Source of the DNA: Flammeovirgaceae bacterium SG7u.111
GTDB taxonomy: Bacteria; Bacteroidota; Bacteroidia; Cytophagales; Flammeovirgaceae
Reading direction: 5' to 3'
Length of the DNA stretch: 64,000 bases
Assembly: GCA_034044135.1 (NCBI GenBank)
Contig: CP139021.1
Span: forward strand, 4,417,635 to 4,481,634
In this document: piece by piece, positions 36,732 to 44,741 of the stretch
Numbering within the stretch: position 1 is the first letter of the stretch
Layout: every line of letters starts with the position of its first letter
Translations under genes and position numbers: made by a program
Notes under the pieces: model-generated
Databases searched by the model: none
Told to the model about the DNA's origin: nothing
Seen by the model: only the letters and a program-made list of their open reading frames with translations

Positions 36732-37492
36732 AATTATAAAATTTTAGTGAAAGGATAAATTCAAGCATTGTCAGGATAATAGGTCATCAGCCTATAGGTA
36801 ATCGGCTGGTAGCATACTCATGACAATTTCCGATTACAAATAAAGCAGTGCTGCCAACATAGAACCTTTCGTTTTTGTTGATTTTCCACACATTGTAAGA
36901 AAGCAGCTGTGGACGAGAGGTTTATACAGCAGGAGAGAAGCTATCTCCCCCACCCACAAAATAGAGGCTGGGCGAATGGATTGTGTGTTTTTGATGTTAT
37001 ACAACCGTCCTGTTGTTATGAGGGAAGGAAAATATAAATCCCTAATTATAGGGATGCTTTTTGTTAAGTACAGAGGTAAGAAAATGTGTGCATTCTGTTT
37101 AAATAATCTGTAATTTGTGTTATAAGTTCCAAAATATCAGCTAAATAAGCCTCCCAACATTTGATTTCCGAATACTATTTCTTGTATTTCGCTGCAACCA
37201 AATATCCTTTGGCGCTGGGGATTAAAACAAGCTTGCCATACGTTCAAACGGGCTTCATGGGAGTCGTACACCAAATATCTTGCATGATTTACCCCTAAAA
37301 CCACTTAAAACAAGTGAATCCTGTGTTGAAATGCTTCTTTTTTGTGTTCGATTAAGTTTGCAGGGGCTTCAAACATTAGTTTCCTTCGTCCGATCATGTG
37401 TTTTTTGAAATATTCTTTGGGGCTTTACCTTACAAAAGGTTGCTGCTAGTTGAGATAGGAATGATAACAACTTCAGATACATCAGTAGGCTA
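36732..37492. other. 760-bp gene-free region
   Basis: No supported gene on either strand. One terminator-like hairpin, ATCCCTA (37038-37044) with TAGGGAT (37049-37055), is followed by GCTTTTTG. Otherwise low-complexity, moderately AT-rich sequence. Confidence 0.4.
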
Positions 37493-38365
37493 TTAGTCGA
37501 AATTAAAGGTTTGTTTTATTGATTCTGATGAAAGTAAATGCCTAATCGACTCCAATTTATCAGGACTTTGCAAAAATGGATGTTCTTGAAATAATTTTTG
37601 GTAGTTAGATGTCACCTCATTAGTATACGTTTCAACCTTTTTGTCTATCATTTTATTAATTTCGGCTATCGTATTTTTCTGAAAATGTAACTTTACCGGA
37701 TCAACAAAACCCATTTTTATAAACCCTGCAGTTTTTCTGGCACAGCGGCATGGGTTATTTTTATTTACTAAGCCGCATTTATTGTTCATAAAGTTATACA
37801 ACTGCTGTTTCGCCCTATGCAATTTAACTCTAAAATTCTCTTTAGAGATTTCCATTATTTCACTACCAATAGAGTCTGTAAACTCAAATAATTCTCCAAT
37901 GATATAAACCATTCGTTGTTCTCGGTCAAGGCACAACAACATCCCTTTCATGCAACTTATTTTCGCTTCTCTCACCAATAATTTATCCTCAACTTCATAA
38001 GAATAATTAGAAAGTGATTCGCTGGGTAATTGATCAAGACCTTGCCCGAATTGTTCAAAAGTTAGGGCATTAGTTTCGTATTTCCCTCTTTTCATATTTA
38101 AAAAGTGGTTTTTTACAATACGATAGACCCAAGTTTTAAAGCTGCTGTCTTGCTTGAAAGAACCTAACTTAGTAATAAGTTTGATTAAAACTTCTTGTGT
38201 AAGGTCTGCCGATTCGTCTCTGTCGCCTACAAAAGTCAAGGCAATATTATAGATCCAATCTTGATGTTTTTTAATAAGGTTTTCCAACGCTCTTTTATTT
38301 CCTGCAAGGGATTGCTCTATTAGAACGGCATCTGGAGTTTTGATATCAACTAATTTATTAGCCAT
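37493..38365 (-). CDS. sigma-70 family factor with C-terminal CX8CXC extension
   Basis: About 290 residues. Region 2 (LIEQSLAGNKRALENLIKKHQDWIYNIALTFVGDRDESADLTQEVLIKLI) and region 4 around residues 155-195 (DREQRMVYIIGELFEFTDSIGSEIMEISKENFRVKLHRAKQQLYNFMNN) are present. Unlike a plain ECF factor, a third part follows: a CX8CXC cluster (CGLVNKNNPCRC) and a 90-residue helical domain. The start is set at 38365, because the upstream ATG at 38413 lies inside the hairpin terminator at 38381-38420. It is transcribed from the same strand as, but probably independently of, the NTF2-like gene. Target genes unknown. Confidence 0.82.
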   Translation of the reverse strand: MANKLVDIKTPDAVLIEQSLAGNKRALENLIKKHQDWIYNIALTFVGDRDESADLTQEVLIKLITKLGSFKQDSSFKTWVYRIVKNHFLNMKRGKYETNALTFEQFGQGLDQLPSESLSNYSYEVEDKLLVREAKISCMKGMLLCLDREQRMVYIIGELFEFTDSIGSEIMEISKENFRVKLHRAKQQLYNFMNNKCGLVNKNNPCRCARKTAGFIKMGFVDPVKLHFQKNTIAEINKMIDKKVETYTNEVTSNYQKLFQEHPFLQSPDKLESIRHLLSSESIKQTFNFD

Positions 38366-38380
38366 TTCGTGTTTTTTAAA

Positions 38381-38420
38381 AAGCACCATATTTGCCGTTA
38401 TAGGGGCAAACATGGTGCTT
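38381..38420. terminator. strong hairpin terminator between two minus genes
   Basis: AAGCACCAT (38381-38389) pairs with ATGGTGCTT (38412-38420) and TTTGCC (38391-38396) with GGCAAA (38405-38410), 15 bp with one bulge on each side, loop eight bases. On the minus strand it follows the NTF2-like stop and runs into a U-rich stretch. It overlaps the upstream candidate ATG of the sigma gene. Confidence 0.8.
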
Positions 38421-38428
38421 TGGTTATG

Positions 38429-38914
38429 TTATTTAGTCATTAAAAATTGTCCATGAGGATTGTCCAATATCATTAGCCATCTTCCATCTTTTTGTTTCCT
38501 TAAAACGGCAACGGATAATCCACTTTGTTTAATTTCAGTTCCATCTGGTGCATTTGCTGTCATTTTCCAAGGCGCAATATGGGTTGCGATATTTCCAGTG
38601 ATAAACACTTCGTGTCCACTATAAGTAAATACAGGGTTTGCCATTGACATTCCTGTAAACATCTCTCGCAATACATTTGTGTCGGATATTGGAGATTCAG
38701 GCTCAAATACAACTACAGCAACCGATTCATAGCAACGCATAACCTCATCAATATCTTTGTTTTGAAAGGCATTTGTCATTTTTTTAATTGTGAATAACAC
38801 ATTCTGTTGTTCTTCAGTCATCTTTTCTATTTTATTTGTTTGGGCATTAGTAATAATTGAGGTCATACATAGTAATATGACCATTAGTAATGTTGATTGA
38901 GTTTTGTAATTCAT
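38429..38914 (-). CDS. secreted SnoaL/NTF2-like protein
   Basis: A 161-residue protein with a signal peptide (TLLMVILLCMTSIITNAQT) and an NTF2-like domain of the DUF4440/SnoaL kind (ITEEQQNVLFTIKKMTNAFQNKDIDEVMRCYE... DGRWLMILDNPHGQF). Many are small-ligand binders or isomerases; none of the catalytic residues is certain here. Probably periplasmic. A terminator follows. Confidence 0.8.
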   Translation of the reverse strand: MNYKTQSTLLMVILLCMTSIITNAQTNKIEKMTEEQQNVLFTIKKMTNAFQNKDIDEVMRCYESVAVVVFEPESPISDTNVLREMFTGMSMANPVFTYSGHEVFITGNIATHIAPWKMTANAPDGTEIKQSGLSVAVLRKQKDGRWLMILDNPHGQFLMTK

Positions 38915-39329
38915 AAAGTTTTTTTTGATGAAAATATCTTGCTTTATGTTTTAGACACAACCAAAAAGTGACTGTTACAGTAAATGTCAATTAATTAAAA
39001 AAAAGTGTATGACTTTGTATGAAGCAATACATCTGTACATGAAGTTGACTAAAGGATGAGGTTTCATGACAAGAATGAGCTGCGGTAAGTTTTAATCTGG
39101 GCGATTAGAACCGATCTCACTGGCGAATAATAATGATTGTTTGAAGAAAAGTTAGCTAAGCACTTATACTGAAATCATAAAACAAATTCTGCCTCTTGTA
39201 GGCGAAAGGTTGAGGTATAAGTGGCTTACATAAAGAATGCCTATCCTACAAACCTGAGACTATAGTTGTTATAGCCCTTTTGGCACATACTACCGTAAAG
39301 CACTAATTATCAATTATAAAACACCAGGT
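38915..39329. other. gene-free region
   Basis: Roughly 415 bases between two minus-strand genes. No hairpin of note and no coding frame I can support; it must hold the NTF2-like promoter and the end of the flavoprotein transcript. Confidence 0.4.
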
Positions 39330-40475
39330 TTATAAGTTTTTTTCTATCGAATTAAAAATATTTAGCGATGCTACATTCACTCCTATTAGAAAACCAAAAA
39401 AGAGCCCCATCGACTTGGTACTGCTTATTCCCGTAAAATATAATCCTTTTTGATTGGATTGATAATTTTCATCTAAAACAGGTGAGCCATTAATAGTATC
39501 TATGCCCTCTACTATATTACTATTCTTCATGAAAGGGATACGTGCTATATCTACCTTATATCCAGTAGCAAAAAGAATGTGATCAACCTTTACGGTTATA
39601 TCAGCGTCTATTTGAATTTCCAAAAAATCCCCCTTTTGTGTACATGACGTAACTCTAGAATTAGGATAGGCTACATACTTATCTTTTTTTAGCCTCTCTT
39701 CTAACCATGGCTCTATTTTTAACCGGCCTTCCTTCCAGAAGGATTGATCTATCTTGCTCTTTTTTTCTTGACTAAGGTTATAATACCAATTTGGGTTTTC
39801 CTCATACTTTTTTACTAATTCATCTGCTATCCCCCAATTGGATTTGGAGAAGCTGGGTGTACTACTTGGATATGATAAGGTAACTTTCTCACATCCATTT
39901 TCAGTGAGCAAAGTAGCCCATTCAAATGCACTTTGCCTTCCCCCAACCACGAGTATACGCTTATTTGCATAGCCATGAAAATCAATTGTATGGCAAGTGT
40001 GAGAATAGAAATTTGCAGGAATATTAGATACGATATCCTTAGGTATATAATAAAAATACTTTGCCCCTATGGCTACTACAACAGCTGAGCTTATATATGT
40101 ATTATTATCAGAAGTATCAAGCTGATATATTGAATCTTCACGATTGATATTGAGCACATATTCCTCTGCTATGTTTAATTGTTTTTTCGCTAGAAACCAT
40201 CTCCCATATTCGATAAAGATTTTTTTAGAAAAATAGTTTAAATCATCATAACTTCGTTCTAGCAAGAATTTCTGGAAAGTATGAACCTCTAAAGGGTCAA
40301 TATGCCAACCCTTTCCAGACCGTAAAATCATCTCTTTCGGCATATTATTATCCCAAAACTCTAGCGGTTTACCTAACACTAAATACTTTAATCCTTTTGC
40401 TTTTGCAATGGTAGCCAGACTTAAACCATACGGCCCAGCTCCTATAATGATCAAATCGTATTTTGGGGATTTCAT
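39330..40475 (-). CDS. FAD-dependent monooxygenase/oxidoreductase (FMO-like)
   Basis: A 381-residue flavoprotein: an N-terminal FAD-binding site IIIGAGPYGLSLA and a second dinucleotide site RILVVGGRQSAFEWA near residue 175, followed by HILFATGYKVD. This order is that of flavin monooxygenases and lysine/ornithine N-hydroxylase-like enzymes; the substrate is unclear, and no siderophore genes are adjacent. Start is as given because the FAD motif lies within the first 20 residues. Probably single-gene transcript. Confidence 0.85.
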   Translation of the reverse strand: MKSPKYDLIIIGAGPYGLSLATIAKAKGLKYLVLGKPLEFWDNNMPKEMILRSGKGWHIDPLEVHTFQKFLLERSYDDLNYFSKKIFIEYGRWFLAKKQLNIAEEYVLNINREDSIYQLDTSDNNTYISSAVVVAIGAKYFYYIPKDIVSNIPANFYSHTCHTIDFHGYANKRILVVGGRQSAFEWATLLTENGCEKVTLSYPSSTPSFSKSNWGIADELVKKYEENPNWYYNLSQEKKSKIDQSFWKEGRLKIEPWLEERLKKDKYVAYPNSRVTSCTQKGDFLEIQIDADITVKVDHILFATGYKVDIARIPFMKNSNIVEGIDTINGSPVLDENYQSNQKGLYFTGISSTKSMGLFFGFLIGVNVASLNIFNSIEKNL

Positions 40476-40852
40476 GGAAGGCTGTTTAATGTACTATCTA
40501 AATATAGTAAAAGGATTGAATAGACTAACCTGTTTTATTATTTTAAAATCATGTTTTCCAAGTAAAGCATTACCCAACAGGAAGCCGATTCTATTAAGAA
40601 TTAATTTATTTTAGCCAATTATACTTTTTACTTGCGCTACTTCTATTCTCAAAACTCCTCATTTTAATTTCTGTTAAACTTGAGTGCTGCATTATTTTTT
40701 TTAGATTCAAATGGTCATCTGCAATTGGAAGAATATCGCCTCACTTCCATTCTGGACTAAAAGGTTCTATACAAGCTCTTACTTAAAAAAAGTAACGCCG
40801 CCACTGATTGGTGACGGCGTTACTACTATTGCCTCGGGAAAACACACATACC
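40476..40852. other. intergenic region ending in the thiL terminator
   Basis: No gene. The terminator of thiL lies at its right end (40791-40824). Confidence 0.4.
40791..40824 (-). terminator. intrinsic terminator of thiL
   Basis: AGTAACGCCG (40791-40800) pairs with CGGCGTTACT (40815-40824), with further CAC/GTG pairs inside. On the minus strand a run of seven T follows. It lies about 30 bases beyond the thiL stop. Confidence 0.8.
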
Positions 40853-41896
40853 CTAAAAGTGCTCCCAGCCTTGTGCTTTAATGTCCATCACTTGTTCCGA
40901 TTGGGTCACTAGCTTTTTGCCGTTTTCCTTTTCTTGGATGTAGCCTATCAGCGTAATGTCGGGATGGTTTTTTACTTTATCAAAGTCCTTTTGGTCTACG
41001 GTGAATAGGAGTTCGTAATCCTCGCCTCCGTTGAGGGCGCAGGTTACTGCCGGTATCTTGAACTCTTCTGAGGCTACTTCTAGAGTTTTCTCGGCAAAAG
41101 GAATCTTGTTTTCGTACACCACCACGCCCACATCAGAGTTTTTGCAGAGGTGCATCAGTTCCGAAGCCAGGCCATCTGAAATGTCGATCATGGAAGTAGG
41201 AACTAACTGTTGCTCCCTAAGCGTATGGATCACATCCATACGAGCTTCTGGTTTAAGCTGCCGACCAACTATGTAATCGTACTTTTCGAGCTGGGGCTGT
41301 GCATCTGGATTTGCCAAGTACACTTGTTTTTCCCTTTCCAGTATTTGCAAGCCTAAGTATGCTCCACCCAAATCGCCTGTTACACAAACTAAGTCTCCTT
41401 TTTTTGCTCCGCTTCTGTATGCTACCTTTTCTTTGGGGCAAGTACCCATTGCCGTAACAGAAATGACTAAGCCTGAGCGCGAAGAAGTGGTGTCCCCTCC
41501 TACCAAATCTACATGAAAAGCTTCGCAAGCTGCATAGATTCCCTCATAAATTTCCTCTACAGCCTCTACCGAAAACCGATTGGTAAGGGCAATGCTCACC
41601 GTAATTTGTTTGGGAACGCCGTTCATGGCGGCAATATCCGAAACATTGACCGACACAGCTTTGAAGCCCAAATGCTTTAAGGGCACATACGACAAATCAA
41701 AATGAACGCCTTCTACCAACATATCGGTCGAAACCAAGGTTACTTCTTTTTCATCTTTGGCTATTACCGCAGCATCGTCGCCTATGCCTTTAAGCGTACT
41801 TTTCTGTCTAATCTCTACCTTTGATGCCAATTTGTCTATCAATCCAAACTCACCTAGATTCTGGATTTCTGTCCTTCCGTTATTTGCTTCTGCCAT
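40853..41896 (-). CDS. thiL: thiamine-monophosphate kinase ThiL
   Basis: A 347-residue PurM-like ATP-binding kinase that phosphorylates thiamine monophosphate to the active diphosphate. Visible: GIGDDAAVI, the STDMLVEGVHFDL metal-binding segment, DLVGGDTTSS and the late ISDGLASELMHLC and ALNGGEDYELLFTV blocks. Length is typical. It stands alone, so thiamine biosynthesis genes are elsewhere. Confidence 0.95.
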   Translation of the reverse strand: MAEANNGRTEIQNLGEFGLIDKLASKVEIRQKSTLKGIGDDAAVIAKDEKEVTLVSTDMLVEGVHFDLSYVPLKHLGFKAVSVNVSDIAAMNGVPKQITVSIALTNRFSVEAVEEIYEGIYAACEAFHVDLVGGDTTSSRSGLVISVTAMGTCPKEKVAYRSGAKKGDLVCVTGDLGGAYLGLQILEREKQVYLANPDAQPQLEKYDYIVGRQLKPEARMDVIHTLREQQLVPTSMIDISDGLASELMHLCKNSDVGVVVYENKIPFAEKTLEVASEEFKIPAVTCALNGGEDYELLFTVDQKDFDKVKNHPDITLIGYIQEKENGKKLVTQSEQVMDIKAQGWEHF

Positions 41897-42317
41897 CTGT
41901 TTTTATATTTTACTGTAAAAGGTCGTACATCAACGCCCCTATTCGTTTGCCTTACTTTTCTGAAATAAAGGTATTAGACTATATCAGAGTTTAGCGAGTA
42001 TAGGCTTCTTGGGCTAAAAATTTAGTTTAGGCTAAAGCCAATATCGTTTATTCTTTCAAACGGGGCTTGAAAGCCTTGCCTATTGAGTTTTTATCATTAG
42101 CAACGGACCTCAGCCCGTTGAATAACACCATACCTTTCAGCTTTAACCCAAACCTTGTACGTCATTAGTCTTTAAAAACACCTTTATTGCCACAAACTGT
42201 GATATAGTCTATTCTAATTTCTTTTCTTTTTGAAGGAACAAAGTTAAGAAGAATATCCTTTTAAGTTTGATTCAATCCAATAACTCATACCTGAAGCTAT
42301 TCCAAAACCCTCTTCCA
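41897..42317. other. intergenic region with short inverted repeat
   Basis: CAACGG (42101-42106) and CCGTTG (42115-42120) form a short inverted repeat of a kind common between Bacteroidota genes. No gene seen. Confidence 0.4.
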
Positions 42318-42785
42318 ATGAAAAAACTTATTGTTCTTTCCTTTTCTCTACTCATCTCGCTCCCCTCTTTTACTCAAGAGAGCAGCAGCAATAGGGAAAA
42401 ACATTTCAACTTAGAAAAAAATATTGCCATAGAAGGCTATGACCCCGTGAGCTATTTTGCAGAAGGTAAAGCTAAAAAAGGATCATCCAGTTTGGCGTAC
42501 ACCTATAAGTCTGCCACCTATTATTTTTCTTCGGAAACAAACCGAAAGCTGTTTAAGGCAGCACCTTCCACCTATGAGCCCCAATATGGGGGCTGGTGTG
42601 CCTATGCTATTGGCAACAGTGGGGAAAAAGTGGGAATAAACCCTAAAACGTTCAAAATAACCGAAGGTAAACTCTACCTTTTTTATAATGCTTATTTCAC
42701 CAATACTTTACCGCTTTGGGAGGCTAAAGAAAAGGAGTTGAAGGAGAAAGCGGATAGCAACTGGAAAGGTATTATTTCACAATGA
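42318..42785 (+). CDS. secreted YHS domain protein
   Basis: About 155 residues: signal peptide MKKLIVLSFSLLISLPSFTQ, then a YHS domain (IEGYDPVSYFAEGKAKKGSSSLAYTYKSATYYFSSETNRKLF, YGGWCAYAIG). YHS domains bind metals; Tyr, Cys/His candidates are visible. The remaining part is ordinary. Start 42318 is chosen over the upstream ATG at 42267 for the signal peptide. Often found as a periplasmic metal-binding protein. Confidence 0.85.
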   Translation: MKKLIVLSFSLLISLPSFTQESSSNREKHFNLEKNIAIEGYDPVSYFAEGKAKKGSSSLAYTYKSATYYFSSETNRKLFKAAPSTYEPQYGGWCAYAIGNSGEKVGINPKTFKITEGKLYLFYNAYFTNTLPLWEAKEKELKEKADSNWKGIISQ

Positions 42786-42881
42786 TGTAATGTCATTCCT
42801 TTTCTTAGGCTTTATTTTTTACATTTGATTAAGAGCCTGTTCTTTTCGTTCAAGCTCTACTTATTTACTTAACTATTATTC

Positions 42882-43397
42882 ATGCAACTAACTGACATCA
42901 CAAAATCAATATTTGGCCAACTATCATTGGTAATCTCCCAACTGACTGACGAGAGTTATTCTCGTAAGCTTGACGTACTTGGAGGAAAAAACACAATTGG
43001 TCAGCATTATAGGCATATTCTTGAATTTTACGACTGCTTACTCATAGCTGCAAAATCGGGAAGACTTTCTTACGACGAGCGGAAGAGAGAGCTTTCGCTC
43101 GAAACCAACGTTAAGGTAGCTTCAGCTAAAATAAACGAGCTAGAAAAGGCTCTGATAGAAATAGAGCCTGGAAAGCAACTCCAAATGAGTGCTGTGTATG
43201 GCGATGATAACGATCCATTCATGATGATAACGAGTACGGAACGTGAACTAGCATTCAACTTAGAGCACGCCATCCACCATATTGCTATCATTAAAATAGC
43301 CTTGTTGACAGATTTTCCAACGGTAGAATTGCCTACGGATTTTGGCGTAGCCTTTTCTACCCTAAGGTATCAAAAACAGGCAAAATCGACTAGTTGA
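42882..43397 (+). CDS. DinB/YfiT-like metal-binding protein
   Basis: A 171-residue four-helix protein. The DinB pattern of three metal-ligand histidines appears: His42 in IGQHYRHILEF and the late LEHAIHHIAII pair. Members include thiol transferases and metal-dependent hydrolases; exact role unclear. It precedes the IS5 element by 55 bases but the insertion does not disrupt it. Confidence 0.85.
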   Translation: MQLTDITKSIFGQLSLVISQLTDESYSRKLDVLGGKNTIGQHYRHILEFYDCLLIAAKSGRLSYDERKRELSLETNVKVASAKINELEKALIEIEPGKQLQMSAVYGDDNDPFMMITSTERELAFNLEHAIHHIAIIKIALLTDFPTVELPTDFGVAFSTLRYQKQAKSTS

Positions 43398-43452
43398 TAC
43401 TTCATATAGAAAACCAGTTTCCTTTCGACCTTCTGATTATACTTTCTTCTTA

Positions 43453-44319
43453 GATCATGTTTAAAAATTTTAAATAGGCATTTTTTTGATCCTATTAAGT
43501 ATTATTTGGCAGTTTTGCCATAAAACCCAAGCTTCTTGGCTTTTGGTAGTTTTTTCATAGTCTTTGGACAGCCTCCGGAAGAAATTGAACGTGCCGAATG
43601 TCCTCTCGGTGACCCATCTCCACTTGATGGGCACAAAGCCCCTGGGGGTTGGGGGACAAGAGGATATCTCGACCTCTACGCCCCTTATGTTGTCCTCTAC
43701 CCATCCGGTGAACTTCTTTTTATAGGCCTGGTCTGCCAGGATCTTTTCCATCCTGTGCAGGTAGCCCAAGAGGGGCTCCACCACCCGTTGCCCTATCGTG
43801 CCGTCATGCTCGTTGGCGCCAGTGGCGACCACTCCCCATACCAGCCCGAGCGTATCGGTGATGACGTGCCTTTTTCTCCCGTTCACCTTCTTGTTGCCGT
43901 CCAGCCCCGTGTCCTGCCCGATAAAAGGCGCGCACTTTACCGACTGGCTATCAATGGAAAGCATGCTCGGGGTCGCCTTCTTGCCCTTCCTCTTGCGCTC
44001 TAGTTGGTTGAGTGCCGCGTTCAGCCGAAAAAGCGTGTTGTCCCCCTGCCACTTGCGGAAATAATAGTATACCACATTCCAAGGAGGGCGTCCCTCGCCC
44101 GAGAGGCTGCGCCACTGCTGTCCGCTGCGCATGCAGTACAAGATCGAGTCCACCACGTCCCTGAGGTCATATTTGCGTTTCCTTTCCACGGGAAGATATT
44201 CTTTTATATATTGCCATTGCCGGGAGGTCAAGCGGGTATATCCTGTTTCCATAAACTTTGTTGTTTCGTCACTACAAAGTTTTAGCCTGCCCGGCTCTTT
44301 TCAAAATTTAAACATGCTC
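43453..44319. mobile_element. intact IS5-family insertion sequence
   Basis: An 867-bp element with imperfect ends: GATCATGTTTAAA at the left (43453) and GAGCATGTTTAAA reversed at the right (44319). TTA is duplicated on both sides (43450-43452, 44320-44322), in keeping with a TNA target. It carries one intact transposase and is GC-richer than its surroundings, so it is probably recent. Its tips match the 154-bp MITE at 27052-27205. Confidence 0.88.
43470..44252 (-). CDS. IS5 family transposase
   Basis: A 260-residue DDE transposase: N-terminal helix-turn-helix part (LTSRQWQYIKEYLP), first Asp in SIDSQSVK, second in ILADQAYKKK, Glu in WVTERTFGTFN with the Y-R-K tail of the family (RRLSKDYEKTTKS). 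Uninterrupted, hence probably active. Its coding strand is GC-rich relative to neighbours, typical of a recent arrival. Confidence 0.92.
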   Translation of the reverse strand: METGYTRLTSRQWQYIKEYLPVERKRKYDLRDVVDSILYCMRSGQQWRSLSGEGRPPWNVVYYYFRKWQGDNTLFRLNAALNQLERKRKGKKATPSMLSIDSQSVKCAPFIGQDTGLDGNKKVNGRKRHVITDTLGLVWGVVATGANEHDGTIGQRVVEPLLGYLHRMEKILADQAYKKKFTGWVEDNIRGVEVEISSCPPTPRGFVPIKWRWVTERTFGTFNFFRRLSKDYEKTTKSQEAWVLWQNCQIILNRIKKMPI

Positions 44320-44741
44320 TTAATACCTTTCTGACCATCGCTAGTTTCTGGTTGCCAGTTTTTTTCATATTTTAACTACAGCGCTATGTCTATGCAGTAT
44401 TGAGGTTGTCTTATTTTTTTAATCAGCCAACAGAAGGGGAGAGTTAATATAACCAGATACTAGTAACAAGTAACCTTCAATTAAAAAGATGCTGCACAAG
44501 TACTTAACCGATTACGAAAACCCTGTTTGTAGTTTAGCAAACAAAGACACTAAAACTTATCGACCATTTATTGGGCATTATTCCTTCTATTTCCTTAAAT
44601 TAGATAAAAGGAAGAGAAGGAAACCTTTACGTACTACCTCTTTACTATACATTCTGTAACTCATACGATTTGCGTTCCGACTTTACTAAGTCGGTTTTCT
44701 TTTATTAGAGGAGTTTAAGAAATTTAATCAAGGTGTTGGCT
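44320..44741. other. structured leader region before rel
   Basis: About 420 bases without a gene. It contains GTTTG/CAAAC (44525-44541), a longer imperfect stem CCTTCTATTTCCTT with AAGGAAGAGAAGG (44583-44620) and the terminator-like hairpin at 44677-44705. Confidence 0.4.
44677..44705 (+). terminator. hairpin plus T-run just before rel
   Basis: CCGACTT (44677-44683) pairs with AAGTCGG (44688-44694); TTTTCTTTTAT follows. It lies 37 bases before the rel ATG, too close to be only the end of an upstream gene. It may terminate a small RNA or attenuate the rel transcript. Confidence 0.6.

Noticed and set aside
43536-44003. 155-codon plus frame antisense to the IS5 transposase
   Set aside because: Shadow of the GC-rich transposase, which has the full DDE motif set.
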